Shown here piece by piece: positions 1-9,585 of a DNA stretch of 32,498 nucleotides (positions are counted from its first letter, which is position 1; each line of letters opens with the position of its first letter). The DNA is from Candidatus Woesearchaeota archaeon. Lineage in GTDB: Archaea; Nanobdellota; Nanobdellia; Woesearchaeales; CG1-02-33-12. Below the pieces are notes generated by a model. It was not told the origin of the DNA and searched no databases. It saw nothing but the letters and a program-made list of their open reading frames with translations. The stretch lies in NCBI GenBank assembly GCA_017610275.1, contig JAFCCI010000004.1, forward strand, positions 1 through 32,498. The letters run 5' to 3'. A program made the position numbers and the translations under genes.

Positions 1-1
1 A

Positions 2-184
2 TTTGGCAAATATGTTGATGAAGAATATAGGGACTATTTTTATAATGGAATAGGTTCTTACATTGGTTTAATGTTTAATTATAACCTAACAAGGGCCAAT
101 GAAGAATGTAATAAACTTAATGAAAATAGTATTTACTGTAATCAGGGATTAAATGAATATATTAATGAGACTGTTTATAGTTGA
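2..184 (+). CDS. C-terminal part of a hypothetical protein, truncated by the window edge
   Basis: Open frame from base 2 to TGA at 182-184: ...FGKYVDEEYRDYFYNGIGSYIGLMFNYNLTRANEECNKLNENSIYCNQGLNEYINETVYS*. No family recognised. Confidence 0.5.
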   Translation, partial: FGKYVDEEYRDYFYNGIGSYIGLMFNYNLTRANEECNKLNENSIYCNQGLNEYINETVYS

Positions 185-246
185 CTATAAAAAATTAAAC
201 AACAATTAGGAAAATATTGATAATAAAACAAAGAGGTTAAAGCTTC

Positions 247-2052
247 ATGATTAATGGTCAAAATCAAAAACTTATATTTGATAAATACTATGTGCTTCTT
301 TTTCTATTACTAACAGTTTTGATATTTTTTAATTTTAGTTGGATAAAAAATGATGAGAGACCAATAAGCTGTGAAGATGAAATTCTATTAGGCTCCTCAA
401 CAGATTTATATCTCAAAAATTTATACGGTTTAGAGTTTTATAAAGAACTTTTAGATTTAAATTATCCTCCATTTATCCCCTTTTTGATACAAATCTCTTT
501 TAAAATATTTGGACCCTCATTTGATAGTGCATTATATGTTAATTTGATTTTCTGGCCAGTCTTGGTTTTATCATGCTTTTTTCTTGGAAAAAAGTTTTAC
601 AACAAAAAAACAGGACTTCTAGCTGCTTTTATACTATCAACCCTGCCCCCAATCATAATCTATGGCTTATCTTTTGGTATATGCCTTTTAGCAAGATACA
701 CAAGTCTGCCATATATAATTGTTCCACCAGTACTTTTTATTTTGTTTAAACCAAATCCCATTAAAAATTTTTGTTCTACTAAGCAGCTCTTTAAAACACT
801 ATTTAGGATAAACATGAAAAACAATATAACTATTATAACAAAAATAATCCTTTCTTTATTATTTATTTATTTTGCCTTTTTTAGTAAATTCTATCTGAGA
901 AATACTTTCTTAATAATTTTATTGCTTTTGCTGGTATTGCTAATTATCTTAACAAAAAAATCAATTATAAATAACTTTATAGATTCAATGATTCTTGCAT
1001 TTGTGACAGCCATAATATGGTATGCTAATAAATTTTTTTCCTTAATAAGTATGTATTTACCACAATTTGTCCAATTCACATCAAATAATCCATTAAGCAT
1101 AACTAGTAATATTTTCTTTTATCTAATATTCTTGATTAATTACCAGTTAGGATTCCTAAATTTTGTAATCCTTATTCTTGTTGGTATATTTTTTTCTGTT
1201 AGATATTACAAACAAAGAAGAATTGATGAACAGGATTTGTTATTATTCCTTATTTTTTTAATTCCGTACATATTTTATATATTTGTTCCTGCAAAGAATC
1301 TTCTAGTTACAACATCACTTTTAATACCCATCTCCTTTATTATGGCTAAAGGAATTTTTGAATCTCCAAAAATCATAAAAGCTATCTTTCTAGTTGTTGT
1401 AATTTTTGGAGGATTATTTTATCTTTTACCCTTTCAAAGCTTCAATAGGACAATATCATTTGATTTAGGTACCCCATTATGGTTACAAATAACCTTTGCT
1501 CCAAAGAACATCATTAAAACAAAAGTTATTGATATTTTTTCTAAAAAAGATGACCTTTCAAGAGATTTTTCAAAAAATTCAAAATTTTATACCTTAAAAG
1601 ACCAACAACAGATAAAAGATATATCAAAGGTTATCTATGCAATTTTAAGTACAAAAAATCGTAGAGATACTAGTATTTTTTTTTTATATTATGATAATTA
1701 TATTTATTCTAATGTATTAAATTATTATCTTAGTTTGATGAATATTTCTTCTTCATCTTTTGATTATAATAACCACAAGTTTTATGATAAAATGAATATC
1801 CCAATCAATTTTTCACACTCAAAAAACCAAGAGAAAGTTTTTGAGTGGATATACAATTTTGATTTTGTTATAGTTCCAGCTCATCATAAAAAAATTGATA
1901 TTCCTTTTCGTTCTTTTAATAAAAATTATTATGTAATTCATTCATATATTTTAAATTCAGAAGAATTTAAGAAAAACTTTAAGTTGGTTTATAAAAGTAA
2001 TATTTCTGATCAAAAAGCAGTAGGACTTTATGAAAATAAATTTCTTAATTGA
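247..2052 (+). CDS. Multi-pass membrane protein, GT-C/GT39-like (ArnT/PMT-type) glycosyltransferase
   Basis: 601 aa, many TM segments, acidic residues (NDERPISCEDE) in the first extracytoplasmic loop, YPP motif, AGxLAAFxLSTLPP region and soluble C-terminal domain. Upstream AGAGG Shine-Dalgarno-like sequence. Confidence 0.7.
   Translation: MINGQNQKLIFDKYYVLLFLLLTVLIFFNFSWIKNDERPISCEDEILLGSSTDLYLKNLYGLEFYKELLDLNYPPFIPFLIQISFKIFGPSFDSALYVNLIFWPVLVLSCFFLGKKFYNKKTGLLAAFILSTLPPIIIYGLSFGICLLARYTSLPYIIVPPVLFILFKPNPIKNFCSTKQLFKTLFRINMKNNITIITKIILSLLFIYFAFFSKFYLRNTFLIILLLLLVLLIILTKKSIINNFIDSMILAFVTAIIWYANKFFSLISMYLPQFVQFTSNNPLSITSNIFFYLIFLINYQLGFLNFVILILVGIFFSVRYYKQRRIDEQDLLLFLIFLIPYIFYIFVPAKNLLVTTSLLIPISFIMAKGIFESPKIIKAIFLVVVIFGGLFYLLPFQSFNRTISFDLGTPLWLQITFAPKNIIKTKVIDIFSKKDDLSRDFSKNSKFYTLKDQQQIKDISKVIYAILSTKNRRDTSIFFLYYDNYIYSNVLNYYLSLMNISSSSFDYNNHKFYDKMNIPINFSHSKNQEKVFEWIYNFDFVIVPAHHKKIDIPFRSFNKNYYVIHSYILNSEEFKKNFKLVYKSNISDQKAVGLYENKFLN
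551..661 (+). repeat. Nucleotide-identical tract shared between the two tandem GT-C genes (copy 1; copy 2 at 2428-2538)
   Basis: By-eye alignment shows about 110 nt identical (tctggccagtcttgg...ccctgcccccaatcataatc). It continues after a 12-nt indel for about 68 nt with one mismatch. Confidence 0.9.
1105..1265 (+). repeat. Second near-identical tract shared between the tandem GT-C genes (copy 2 at 2802-2962)
   Basis: Both copies are 161 nt with about four substitutions, inside otherwise strongly diverged sequence. Confidence 0.85.
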
Positions 2053-2120
2053 AAATCAATATCTTTATAAACAAAAAAATAATTAATTGAATTTATTATT
2101 ATAAAAAAGAGGGTAATTAT

Positions 2121-3752
2121 ATGAATCTTGGAAATATAAGAATAAAGTTCTATATTTATTACATACTTATTTTTTTATTGATTACAATTCCCATATTGGT
2201 TAATCTTAACTGGATAATGGAGGATGAGAGACCAATGAGTCACGAAGATGTACAAATATTAGGTATTTCGTCAAGTTTATATGCAAAAAACCTGAATGCT
2301 TTGAATTTTTGTAAGGAAGTTTTTTCTTTAAAATGTCAGTATCCCCCACTTATTTTATCATTAGTCTATTTATCTTTTAAAGTGTTTGGTCCTTTTGATA
2401 ACAGCGCACTTTATCTTAATCTTTTTTTCTGGCCAGTCTTGGTTTTATCATGCTTTTTTCTTGGAAAAAAGTTTTACAACAAAAAAACAGGACTTCTAGC
2501 TGCTTTTATACTATCAACCCTGCCCCCAATCATAATCTTTTCCTTGCTTTATGGCTTATCTTTTGGTATATGCCTTTTAGCAAGATACACAAGCCTGCCA
2601 TATATAATTGTTCCACCACTTTTCTTTATTTTCTTTAAGAAAAGAGTCATAAAAAAACTTGTTTTAAAAAATTTTGTGGTTTCAATGATTACTGCGTTTA
2701 TAATAACCTTTCCTTGGTATGCTAATAAACTTAATTTTCTTATAAAAATTAATTTAGTGCGATTTGTTAGTAGTACATCAAAAAGTGTGTTAAGCACTAT
2801 TAGTAATATCTTCTTTTATCTAGTATTCTTGATTAATTACCAGTTAGGGTTCCTAAATTTTGTAATCCTTATTCTTGTTGGTATATTTTTTTCTGTTAGA
2901 TATTACAAACAAAGAAGAATTGATGAACGGGATTTGTTATTATTCCTTATTTTTTTAATTCCATACATCTTTTACACTTTTATTCCACTAAAAAATTATT
3001 TAGTGACAACACCCTTTTTAATACCTCTTTCCTTTATTATAGCTAGAGGAATATTAAAATTTCCAAAGACCTTAAAATATGTTTTACTTTTTATTGTAAT
3101 TATTGTGGGATTATTCTACTCTTTACCAATCCAAAGCTTCAACAGAACAATAACAATTGATTTAAGTATTCCATTATGGGTAAAAACAGATTTCTCTAAC
3201 AAAGAAATTATTCAAACAAGTAGAATCAACATTCTTTCAAAAAAAGACATGGATATATCATTGCTTTTTTCAAAAAATTCAAAATTTTATACCTTTAAAG
3301 ACCAACAGCAGATAAAAGATATATCTAAGATTATCTATTCTGTGCTGATTACTAAAAATAAAACAAAAGTAGATGTATTTTTTTTATATAATGATTTTTA
3401 TATTTATCCTTATGTATTAGATTATTATTTAGATCTGGTGAATATATCATCTGAATCTTTTTCCTATTCTTTTAATAATTTTTACAATACACTAAATATT
3501 CCAACAAAAATTATATATCAAAAAAACCAAGAAGACGATTTTGAATGGATATACAATTTTGACTTTCTTATAGTGCCAGAAATGAGTAAGAAGAGTGAAC
3601 CTAATTTTCCTTTTTTTAGTGAAAATTATTATGCAATTTTCTTATACCTTACAAATTCTGAGAGATTTAAAAAAAACTTCAAGTTGATTTATCAAAGCAA
3701 TGTTTCTGATAAAGAAATAGTAGAACTCTATGAGCATAAAAACCTTAACTGA
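2121..3752 (+). CDS. Tandem paralog of the preceding GT-C-like membrane glycosyltransferase
   Basis: 543 aa with the same architecture (MEDERPMSHEDVQ, YPP, FWPVLVLSCFFLGKKFYNKKTGLLAAFILSTLPP). Long near-identical DNA tracts shared with 247-2052. Confidence 0.7.
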   Translation: MNLGNIRIKFYIYYILIFLLITIPILVNLNWIMEDERPMSHEDVQILGISSSLYAKNLNALNFCKEVFSLKCQYPPLILSLVYLSFKVFGPFDNSALYLNLFFWPVLVLSCFFLGKKFYNKKTGLLAAFILSTLPPIIIFSLLYGLSFGICLLARYTSLPYIIVPPLFFIFFKKRVIKKLVLKNFVVSMITAFIITFPWYANKLNFLIKINLVRFVSSTSKSVLSTISNIFFYLVFLINYQLGFLNFVILILVGIFFSVRYYKQRRIDERDLLLFLIFLIPYIFYTFIPLKNYLVTTPFLIPLSFIIARGILKFPKTLKYVLLFIVIIVGLFYSLPIQSFNRTITIDLSIPLWVKTDFSNKEIIQTSRINILSKKDMDISLLFSKNSKFYTFKDQQQIKDISKIIYSVLITKNKTKVDVFFLYNDFYIYPYVLDYYLDLVNISSESFSYSFNNFYNTLNIPTKIIYQKNQEDDFEWIYNFDFLIVPEMSKKSEPNFPFFSENYYAIFLYLTNSERFKKNFKLIYQSNVSDKEIVELYEHKNLN

Positions 3753-4530
3753 TTTCTTCAGACACTTCCAACTGGATATCATCCAATAATAATGTGCATT
3801 CAGAATTCATAGCTATTTCTATTCCAATGGCTATTGTCCCTTCCGGTACGATAGTAATTAATTTTTTTTCAATCCATTTTGTTAAACAATTCATATTATC
3901 TAAAACTTCTAAATCTTTATGCTTTCCATAGTTGTCTAAACTCATAAGAGAAAAACGATGTGCACACCCCTTATACCAATAACTCATTTTTAGTTTAGTT
4001 CCTGGCTTAATCCCCATCCAGATAGAACTTTTATAATCACAAGGTTCATCTAAACTTGTTGATTGAGGTTTTGTATCATAGTAACTCATACAAGGGGGAT
4101 TAGAACAAATTACCTGAAAGCTTTGTGGAGAAGAGTGATACTCTCTTCTATTTAATGTTCTTTTTGATTTAGAGTCCTTATTCTGTTTGCTACCATCAGA
4201 TGTACTCCAATAGTTTATACCTTCAGAGAAATTTGAATTTTCTAAGATATTTTCTCCAGTGAAATGATTTTCAAAATAATTAATTATTTCTAAAATTTCT
4301 TCTTTCTCATTATCTTGCTTCCTATCTTCTGCCTTATCAAAATCAAACTCCCTAAATTTAAAACCTTTATTTGTATATGTATAGATAGAAATAATTATAA
4401 TAAATCCAATCAAAAATATAATAATCAATGTCTTCAAATTAATTTCTTCTTCACATTCATTTTCTTCTTCTTCTTCAAAAAAATCATTAATTTTTTCCTT
4501 TGCTTTTTTTATCAAATTCTTTTTTCTCAT
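3745..4530 (-). CDS. Single-pass membrane protein with an extracytoplasmic beta-sandwich, CBM_4_9-like domain
   Basis: Acidic N-terminal cytoplasmic segment (EEEEENECEEE), one TM helix, then ENSNFSEGINYWS...LLLDDIQLEV, typical of carbohydrate-binding jelly-roll domains. Several Cys in the exported part. Confidence 0.6.
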   Translation of the reverse strand: MRKKNLIKKAKEKINDFFEEEEENECEEEINLKTLIIIFLIGFIIIISIYTYTNKGFKFREFDFDKAEDRKQDNEKEEILEIINYFENHFTGENILENSNFSEGINYWSTSDGSKQNKDSKSKRTLNRREYHSSPQSFQVICSNPPCMSYYDTKPQSTSLDEPCDYKSSIWMGIKPGTKLKMSYWYKGCAHRFSLMSLDNYGKHKDLEVLDNMNCLTKWIEKKLITIVPEGTIAIGIEIAMNSECTLLLDDIQLEVSEEIS

Positions 4531-4581
4531 AAAAGACCTCTTTTTAAAGAAATTTTTAGGTAATATAATAATATGGATTAA

Positions 4582-4602
4582 ATATTTAAACCTTTGGTTT
4601 TT
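4582..4602 (-). promoter_or_regulatory. Archaeal BRE/TATA promoter upstream of the 3745-4530 gene
   Basis: Minus strand reads AAAAACCAAAGGTTTAAATA, ending about 50 nt upstream of the start codon. Confidence 0.55.
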
Positions 4603-4961
4603 AATTTTGGTTTCTGTTACCTCAAAAGATACTTCCTAAAACTTATCATATTTAACTTACTCCATATTTCTTCAAAAATTATATAATTGGAACTTATATA
4701 AAATATTTCCAATTGAACTGCTTTATATAGTTTTTTTGTGTTATTGAGACTTTTTGTTACATATTCTGTTTTGTAAGTTAAAAAGAATCTTTCTACTTTA
4801 TTATTTGTTTTGTTAACTCTTACTATACAATATTTTATTCATAACAACTTAGTTTATACATAATAATTGCAAAATAAGATTATTATATATGCTTTAAAAA
4901 TATGATAGCCCACCAATACAAGTCCGATAAGTATTTAAATTAACAGATATATTTTAACTCT

Positions 4962-6398
4962 ATGAATGTGCTTTTAATTTACCCTCCTTATTCTTTTAAG
5001 GAGTTATACCCTAATTTCATGATAAAAAATAAGAAAGGATTTGGTTTAATACCTGGACCTTTAATACCTTTAGGTTTGTTGTACATAGCGGCTATATTGA
5101 GAGAGAAAAATCACAAAGTCTCCTTTATTGATGGAGCATTTCATAATTCTCAAGAAATAATAAATTATACCAAAAGAATAAACCCCGGCATTATCGGCTT
5201 AAGTATTTGTACTGCTGCATGGAAAAAAACAAAAAATTTTATTAAGGAATTAAAAGACCAATTGCCAAATTCAATGATAATTATAGGCGGTCCACATCCA
5301 ACTGCGTTAAGAGAAAGATGCATGCAAGAATGCCCTGCTGTAGACTTTGTTTGTGTTGGGGAAGGCGAGCTAACTTTATTAGAGTTATGCAACTCATTAG
5401 ATAGAAAGAATAAAACAAATATTAAAAAAATAAAAGGAATTATATGGAAAAATAAAAACAAAATAATTAGAAATCCTTTAAGAGAACTTATTAACAATTT
5501 AGATACGTTGTCCTTCCCTGCTCGCGATTTAGTAAACAACTCACAATACATTCCTGCAGTGAGCCAATATAAAAGATTACCAAACACAATCATGATAACA
5601 TCTAGGGGATGCCCTTATAATTGCAAATTTTGTGATTCTACTACATTTTATCGTGAGATGAAAATTCCTTATAGGGAGAGGAATGTGCAGAATGTTATTG
5701 AAGAAATAGAAAGTCTTGTAACAAACTTTAGAATAAAAAACATAATCTTTTTTGATGAAACTTTCACATACAATAAAAAACGTGTTTTATCTATTTGTGA
5801 TGAATTAATAAAAAAGAAAATAGACATAACATGGTCAGCAAATTCTAGAGTTGATACAATAAATAAAGAACTTCTAAAAAAAATGAAAAAAGCAGGATGC
5901 TGGAAGTTACTTTATGGAATAGAATCTGCTGTTCAAAAAAATCTTAATAATGTAAACAAAGGAACAAACTTGATGCAGATTAAAAAAGCAATTCAGATTA
6001 CTAAAAAAGCAGGAATTAAGACATTTGGAAATTTTATACTTGGTTTACCTGGAGAGACATATGAAGATGGCTTAAGAACAATAAAGCTAGCTTGTACTCT
6101 AAATCTTGACTATGCAAAATTCAAGGTTATGACTCCTTTTCCTTCTACGGAAATTTATAAAAACAGCAAAAATTATGGAAAAGTTTTATCTTTTTCAGAT
6201 ATGGATACCCACACTGTATCTTTTATTCCTTATACCATGACAAAATCAGAATTGGAAAGATTATTCCAATTGAGTTATCAAAAATTTTACATGCGACCTT
6301 CATATATAATTAAAAAGTTTTTTGAAATGAGAACCTATGAAGATTTTAAACAAAATTTTAAAGCTTTCCGTGCTTTTTCCCACATTGAGGTTCACTAA
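4962..6398 (+). CDS. Cobalamin-binding domain radical SAM protein
   Basis: N-terminal B12-binding-like fold (LLIYPPYSF...PLGLLYIAAILRE...GGPHPTALRE...GEGELTLLEL). Radical SAM motif RGCPYNCKFCDS (CxxxCxxC). Confidence 0.9.
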   Translation: MNVLLIYPPYSFKELYPNFMIKNKKGFGLIPGPLIPLGLLYIAAILREKNHKVSFIDGAFHNSQEIINYTKRINPGIIGLSICTAAWKKTKNFIKELKDQLPNSMIIIGGPHPTALRERCMQECPAVDFVCVGEGELTLLELCNSLDRKNKTNIKKIKGIIWKNKNKIIRNPLRELINNLDTLSFPARDLVNNSQYIPAVSQYKRLPNTIMITSRGCPYNCKFCDSTTFYREMKIPYRERNVQNVIEEIESLVTNFRIKNIIFFDETFTYNKKRVLSICDELIKKKIDITWSANSRVDTINKELLKKMKKAGCWKLLYGIESAVQKNLNNVNKGTNLMQIKKAIQITKKAGIKTFGNFILGLPGETYEDGLRTIKLACTLNLDYAKFKVMTPFPSTEIYKNSKNYGKVLSFSDMDTHTVSFIPYTMTKSELERLFQLSYQKFYMRPSYIIKKFFEMRTYEDFKQNFKAFRAFSHIEVH

Positions 6399-7381
6399 TG
6401 AAAAAAATATCCATTATTATTGCTGCTTATAATGCTGAAAAGACAATTGTAAATTGTATTTTATCTTTAAAGAAACAAATATACCCCCAATTTGAGGTTA
6501 TTGTGGTTAATGATGGTTCAACTGATAATACTGAAAAAATTTTAGAAAAAATAAAAGGAATAGAAATAATCTCACAGAAAAATAGGGGTTCTGGTGCTGC
6601 AAGAAATGTTGGAGCAAAAAAAGCAAGAGGAGATATACTTGTTTTTACAGATTCTGACTGTGAAATAAGAGATAAATTTTGGCTGAGAAACATAGCCTCT
6701 GTTTTTAATAATGACAATAAGATAGCAGCTGTTGCTTCATGTTATAATGGCAGCGTTGGGAAGAAGTTTATTGAGGAATATGCTTTTCTTGAACTTGCAT
6801 ATAGGTTAAGAAACATGCCACATGAGGTTTCAACTGCACCATCAAACAATATGTCATGCAGGAAAGATATTTTTATTAAAATAGGTGGTTTTCCAGAGCA
6901 AAAAAAGTTTATTTCTTCTGAAGATGTACTTTTTTCTTATAATATAAGCAGAATAGGCAAGATAATCTGGAAAAAAGAGTTGGGAATTTATCATCAATTC
7001 AGAACTACTTTACACAGATATCTAAAACAACAAGAAGGCTTTACTAAATCTACTATTTGTTTATTTCTTAATTATCCTAACTTATTGTTCAATATAACCC
7101 ATCATAGTACTACAGTTTATGTAGAAATATTCTTAACTTTTATTCTTTTGCTAAGTTTATTAGCATCTTTTTTCATGTTAGATTTTTTAATCTTCTCATT
7201 TGGACTTATTCTTGGAGTTATTCTATTAAACATAAATTTCTTAATATTTTTAAAGAAGAAAAGAAATTATATATTTCTTATTAAAAGTGCTTTTGTGATT
7301 TTTGCCCGAAATATTGCTTATATTTCCGGCATATTTAAAGGATTATTAAAATTTGTGATGCTTATAGGTAAAAGTAATTGA
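6398..7381 (+). CDS. Family 2 glycosyltransferase with C-terminal TM segments
   Basis: MKKISIIIAAYNAEKTIVNCILSL...VVNDGSTDNT...FTDSDCEI. Start codon overlaps the upstream stop (TAATG). Confidence 0.9.
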   Translation: MKKISIIIAAYNAEKTIVNCILSLKKQIYPQFEVIVVNDGSTDNTEKILEKIKGIEIISQKNRGSGAARNVGAKKARGDILVFTDSDCEIRDKFWLRNIASVFNNDNKIAAVASCYNGSVGKKFIEEYAFLELAYRLRNMPHEVSTAPSNNMSCRKDIFIKIGGFPEQKKFISSEDVLFSYNISRIGKIIWKKELGIYHQFRTTLHRYLKQQEGFTKSTICLFLNYPNLLFNITHHSTTVYVEIFLTFILLLSLLASFFMLDFLIFSFGLILGVILLNINFLIFLKKKRNYIFLIKSAFVIFARNIAYISGIFKGLLKFVMLIGKSN

Positions 7382-7586
7382 AACCTTTTAAAAAGGTGAG
7401 TCAGGTTGCAGAATATAATACCCTAACTAGAATGATAACTTTTATAACACTAACACAAGATTTATCATAACAAAAGGAGTACTATTGATTTGGATGAAGA
7501 AGAATAGCTAATATGCAATATGTTTATTATGGATTGTATTCAATGGAAATATATTTTATGACAATAACTTTAATTACACTAATTGG

Positions 7587-7850
7587 ATGAAGAAAAATTG
7601 CCCTGGAGTGGTTCATGTTGATGGGGTAGCAAGACCTCAGCTGTTAAGCAATGAAGATAATCCAAGCTTTTACAAAATAATTGATGAATACAGAAAACTG
7701 GCAGGAATACCAAGCATCATAAACACAAGCTTTAACATACATAAAGAGCCAATAGTCTGCTCGCCTGCAGACGCTGTAAGGGCATTTAAGATTGGTCATT
7801 TGGATTATTTGGCTATTGGAAACTATATGGCAAAAAATGAAGAAATTTAA
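7587..7850 (+). pseudogene. C-terminal fragment of a NodU/CmcH/TobZ-family carbamoyltransferase
   Basis: PGVVHVDGVARPQLLSNEDNPSFYKIIDEYRKLAGIPSIINTSFNIHKEPIVCSPADAVRAFKIGHLDYLAIGNYM matches the conserved family C-terminus (HVDGTARxQ, LNTSFNxxxEPIVCxPxDA). Only 87 aa remain of a roughly 500-600 aa family. Confidence 0.85.
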
Positions 7851-9585
7851 ACCAAACAAATACCTTATAATATTAATATTTATTATAATATTTCATGCTA
7901 TTCTTAATTATACAATTTTATCAATTGACAACACCTACATGGTTTATGATGAGTCAAATGCCTATACATTCAGCTTGAGAATTTTTAATCTAGTTAAATC
8001 AAACCCAATTAACCTTTTTTATTATTTTATGAATGACCAATGTACTTACCCCCCCTTGATGCACCTTGCCTCAACACCTTATTATGCTTTGTTTGGCACA
8101 ACACAGGATATCTCAGCTTTCAGTAATATCACTTTTTTTATAATACTAATCCTTGCTACATATAGTATTGGAAAAAATCTTTTTAATGATAAAATTGGAA
8201 TCTTATCTGCCATTATAGTTTCTTTCTTTCCAGGGATATTTGCCTTTTCAAGGGTTTATATGGTAGATTTTCCATTAGCAGGCATGGTAACTCTTAGTTG
8301 GTATTTTTTACTCAAAACAAAAAATTTTACAAACACAAAATACTCTTTATTATTTAGTATTTCGGCTGGATTGGGTATGTTAACAAAATTTACTTATTTT
8401 ATTTATGTTTTACCATATTTTATTTTTTTGTTGCCATGGATTTCTAATTTTTTCAAACAATCACCCAATCAGTTAAATTTAAAGCAGAAAAAAACAAAAT
8501 TATTTAATCTAACTTTAGCATTAGTGATTTGCTTAGGCATACCTTCTTTTTGGTATTTTTTTAATTTAAAAAGAATATTATTGCATCACATAGCCTTTAA
8601 CAAAGCATACATTGCACAAATAAATTTAAATTATAATTTCGGGTTTATCCTCAAAAGATTTGATTTTCTTTTTATTGACTCATCAAACCAAACAGGTATT
8701 TTCTTTTTTGTAATATTTTTGTTATCATCACTTTATGCAATACTTAATCTTAAAAAGATAAAAACATCGTATCTTTTGCTGTGGTTTTTTATTCCAATAT
8801 TCTTTCTTTTAATGAACACTTTTTGGTTATCCGGAAGGTATATCCTGCCAGTTTTACCTTCAGTAGCAATCCTAATTTCTTTCTTCTTATTTCGAGCCTT
8901 TCAATATATTAAAAACAAATTTAATCTTAAAGAAACAAAACATTGTTGGGAATTTTTTTTATGTATTTTAATCTTAATATGTTTATTAAGTTATTTTAAA
9001 ACATGTTTTCCTGTAATTTATCTCGGTAGTGCAAATGAGGGCTTTGATTTTATGGAGGATTTTATAGATGATGGCATGTTGAAACCAGCTGTTGTTATAC
9101 AAACACCAGACCAAATTATAGCTTTATTAAATCTTTCAGAACCCGATAGAACAGGTATAAAAGAAAATATCTTAATAACACCAAATACTCCTCTATTAAC
9201 TGAAATATGTAATCAAATAAATAAGGATTGCAATCAACAATTTTATAGCCCCTTTAAGGAAGTCTGTTGTGCTTGCAAACCACTTAGTTTATGTATTACT
9301 GGTGGCTTTAATTTTTGTGATGAAATAGAGCTGGGTAACATATCTACAATGGAATATTACTTTGAAAGTGCTGATATTATTATCACAAAAAATAATGGAA
9401 CATTTGGGTTTGAGAACATATTAAATAATAATATATTAATGGAACAATTTATAAAACCCATGTTTGATTTGCAAGAAAAATACCTTATCAATTTTACTCT
9501 TATATACCAAAGTAAACCAAATCCAAAAGATAACTACTCAAGCATTTTGATTTACAAAAGATTGAACAATTCAGGAAAATCTTAG
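7837..9585 (+). CDS. GT-C/GT39-like membrane glycosyltransferase
   Basis: Likely start MKKFKPNK at 7837; the ORF-track start at 7792 lies inside the carbamoyltransferase remnant. First-loop DE motif (MVYDESNAY), YPPL, second acidic motif RVYMVDFPLAG, multiple TM segments. Confidence 0.75.
   Translation: MKKFKPNKYLIILIFIIIFHAILNYTILSIDNTYMVYDESNAYTFSLRIFNLVKSNPINLFYYFMNDQCTYPPLMHLASTPYYALFGTTQDISAFSNITFFIILILATYSIGKNLFNDKIGILSAIIVSFFPGIFAFSRVYMVDFPLAGMVTLSWYFLLKTKNFTNTKYSLLFSISAGLGMLTKFTYFIYVLPYFIFLLPWISNFFKQSPNQLNLKQKKTKLFNLTLALVICLGIPSFWYFFNLKRILLHHIAFNKAYIAQINLNYNFGFILKRFDFLFIDSSNQTGIFFFVIFLLSSLYAILNLKKIKTSYLLLWFFIPIFFLLMNTFWLSGRYILPVLPSVAILISFFLFRAFQYIKNKFNLKETKHCWEFFLCILILICLLSYFKTCFPVIYLGSANEGFDFMEDFIDDGMLKPAVVIQTPDQIIALLNLSEPDRTGIKENILITPNTPLLTEICNQINKDCNQQFYSPFKEVCCACKPLSLCITGGFNFCDEIELGNISTMEYYFESADIIITKNNGTFGFENILNNNILMEQFIKPMFDLQEKYLINFTLIYQSKPNPKDNYSSILIYKRLNNSGKS

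Noticed and set aside
2450-2638. 62-aa plus ORF within the second GT-C gene
   Set aside because: Alternate frame inside the converted tract; a by-product of the repeated DNA.
4315-4563. Plus-strand 82-aa ORF antisense to the CBM-like gene
   Set aside because: Phe/Ile-rich low-complexity antisense of an acidic, lysine-rich coding region; no coding character of its own.
4531-4961. Long AT-rich intergenic region as ncRNA or CRISPR-like
   Set aside because: No repeats with regular spacing and no tRNA-like or stable GC-rich hairpin seen; only promoter-like elements can be supported.
5165-5593. Minus-strand 142-aa ORF inside the radical SAM gene
   Set aside because: Lies fully antisense within a gene with clear B12/rSAM motifs; shadow ORF.
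7382-7586. Possible further decayed carbamoyltransferase coding upstream of 7587
   Set aside because: I could not find convincing family motifs in any frame; only a short palindrome (ACCTTTT-aa-AAAGGT-like) and AT-rich sequence are visible.
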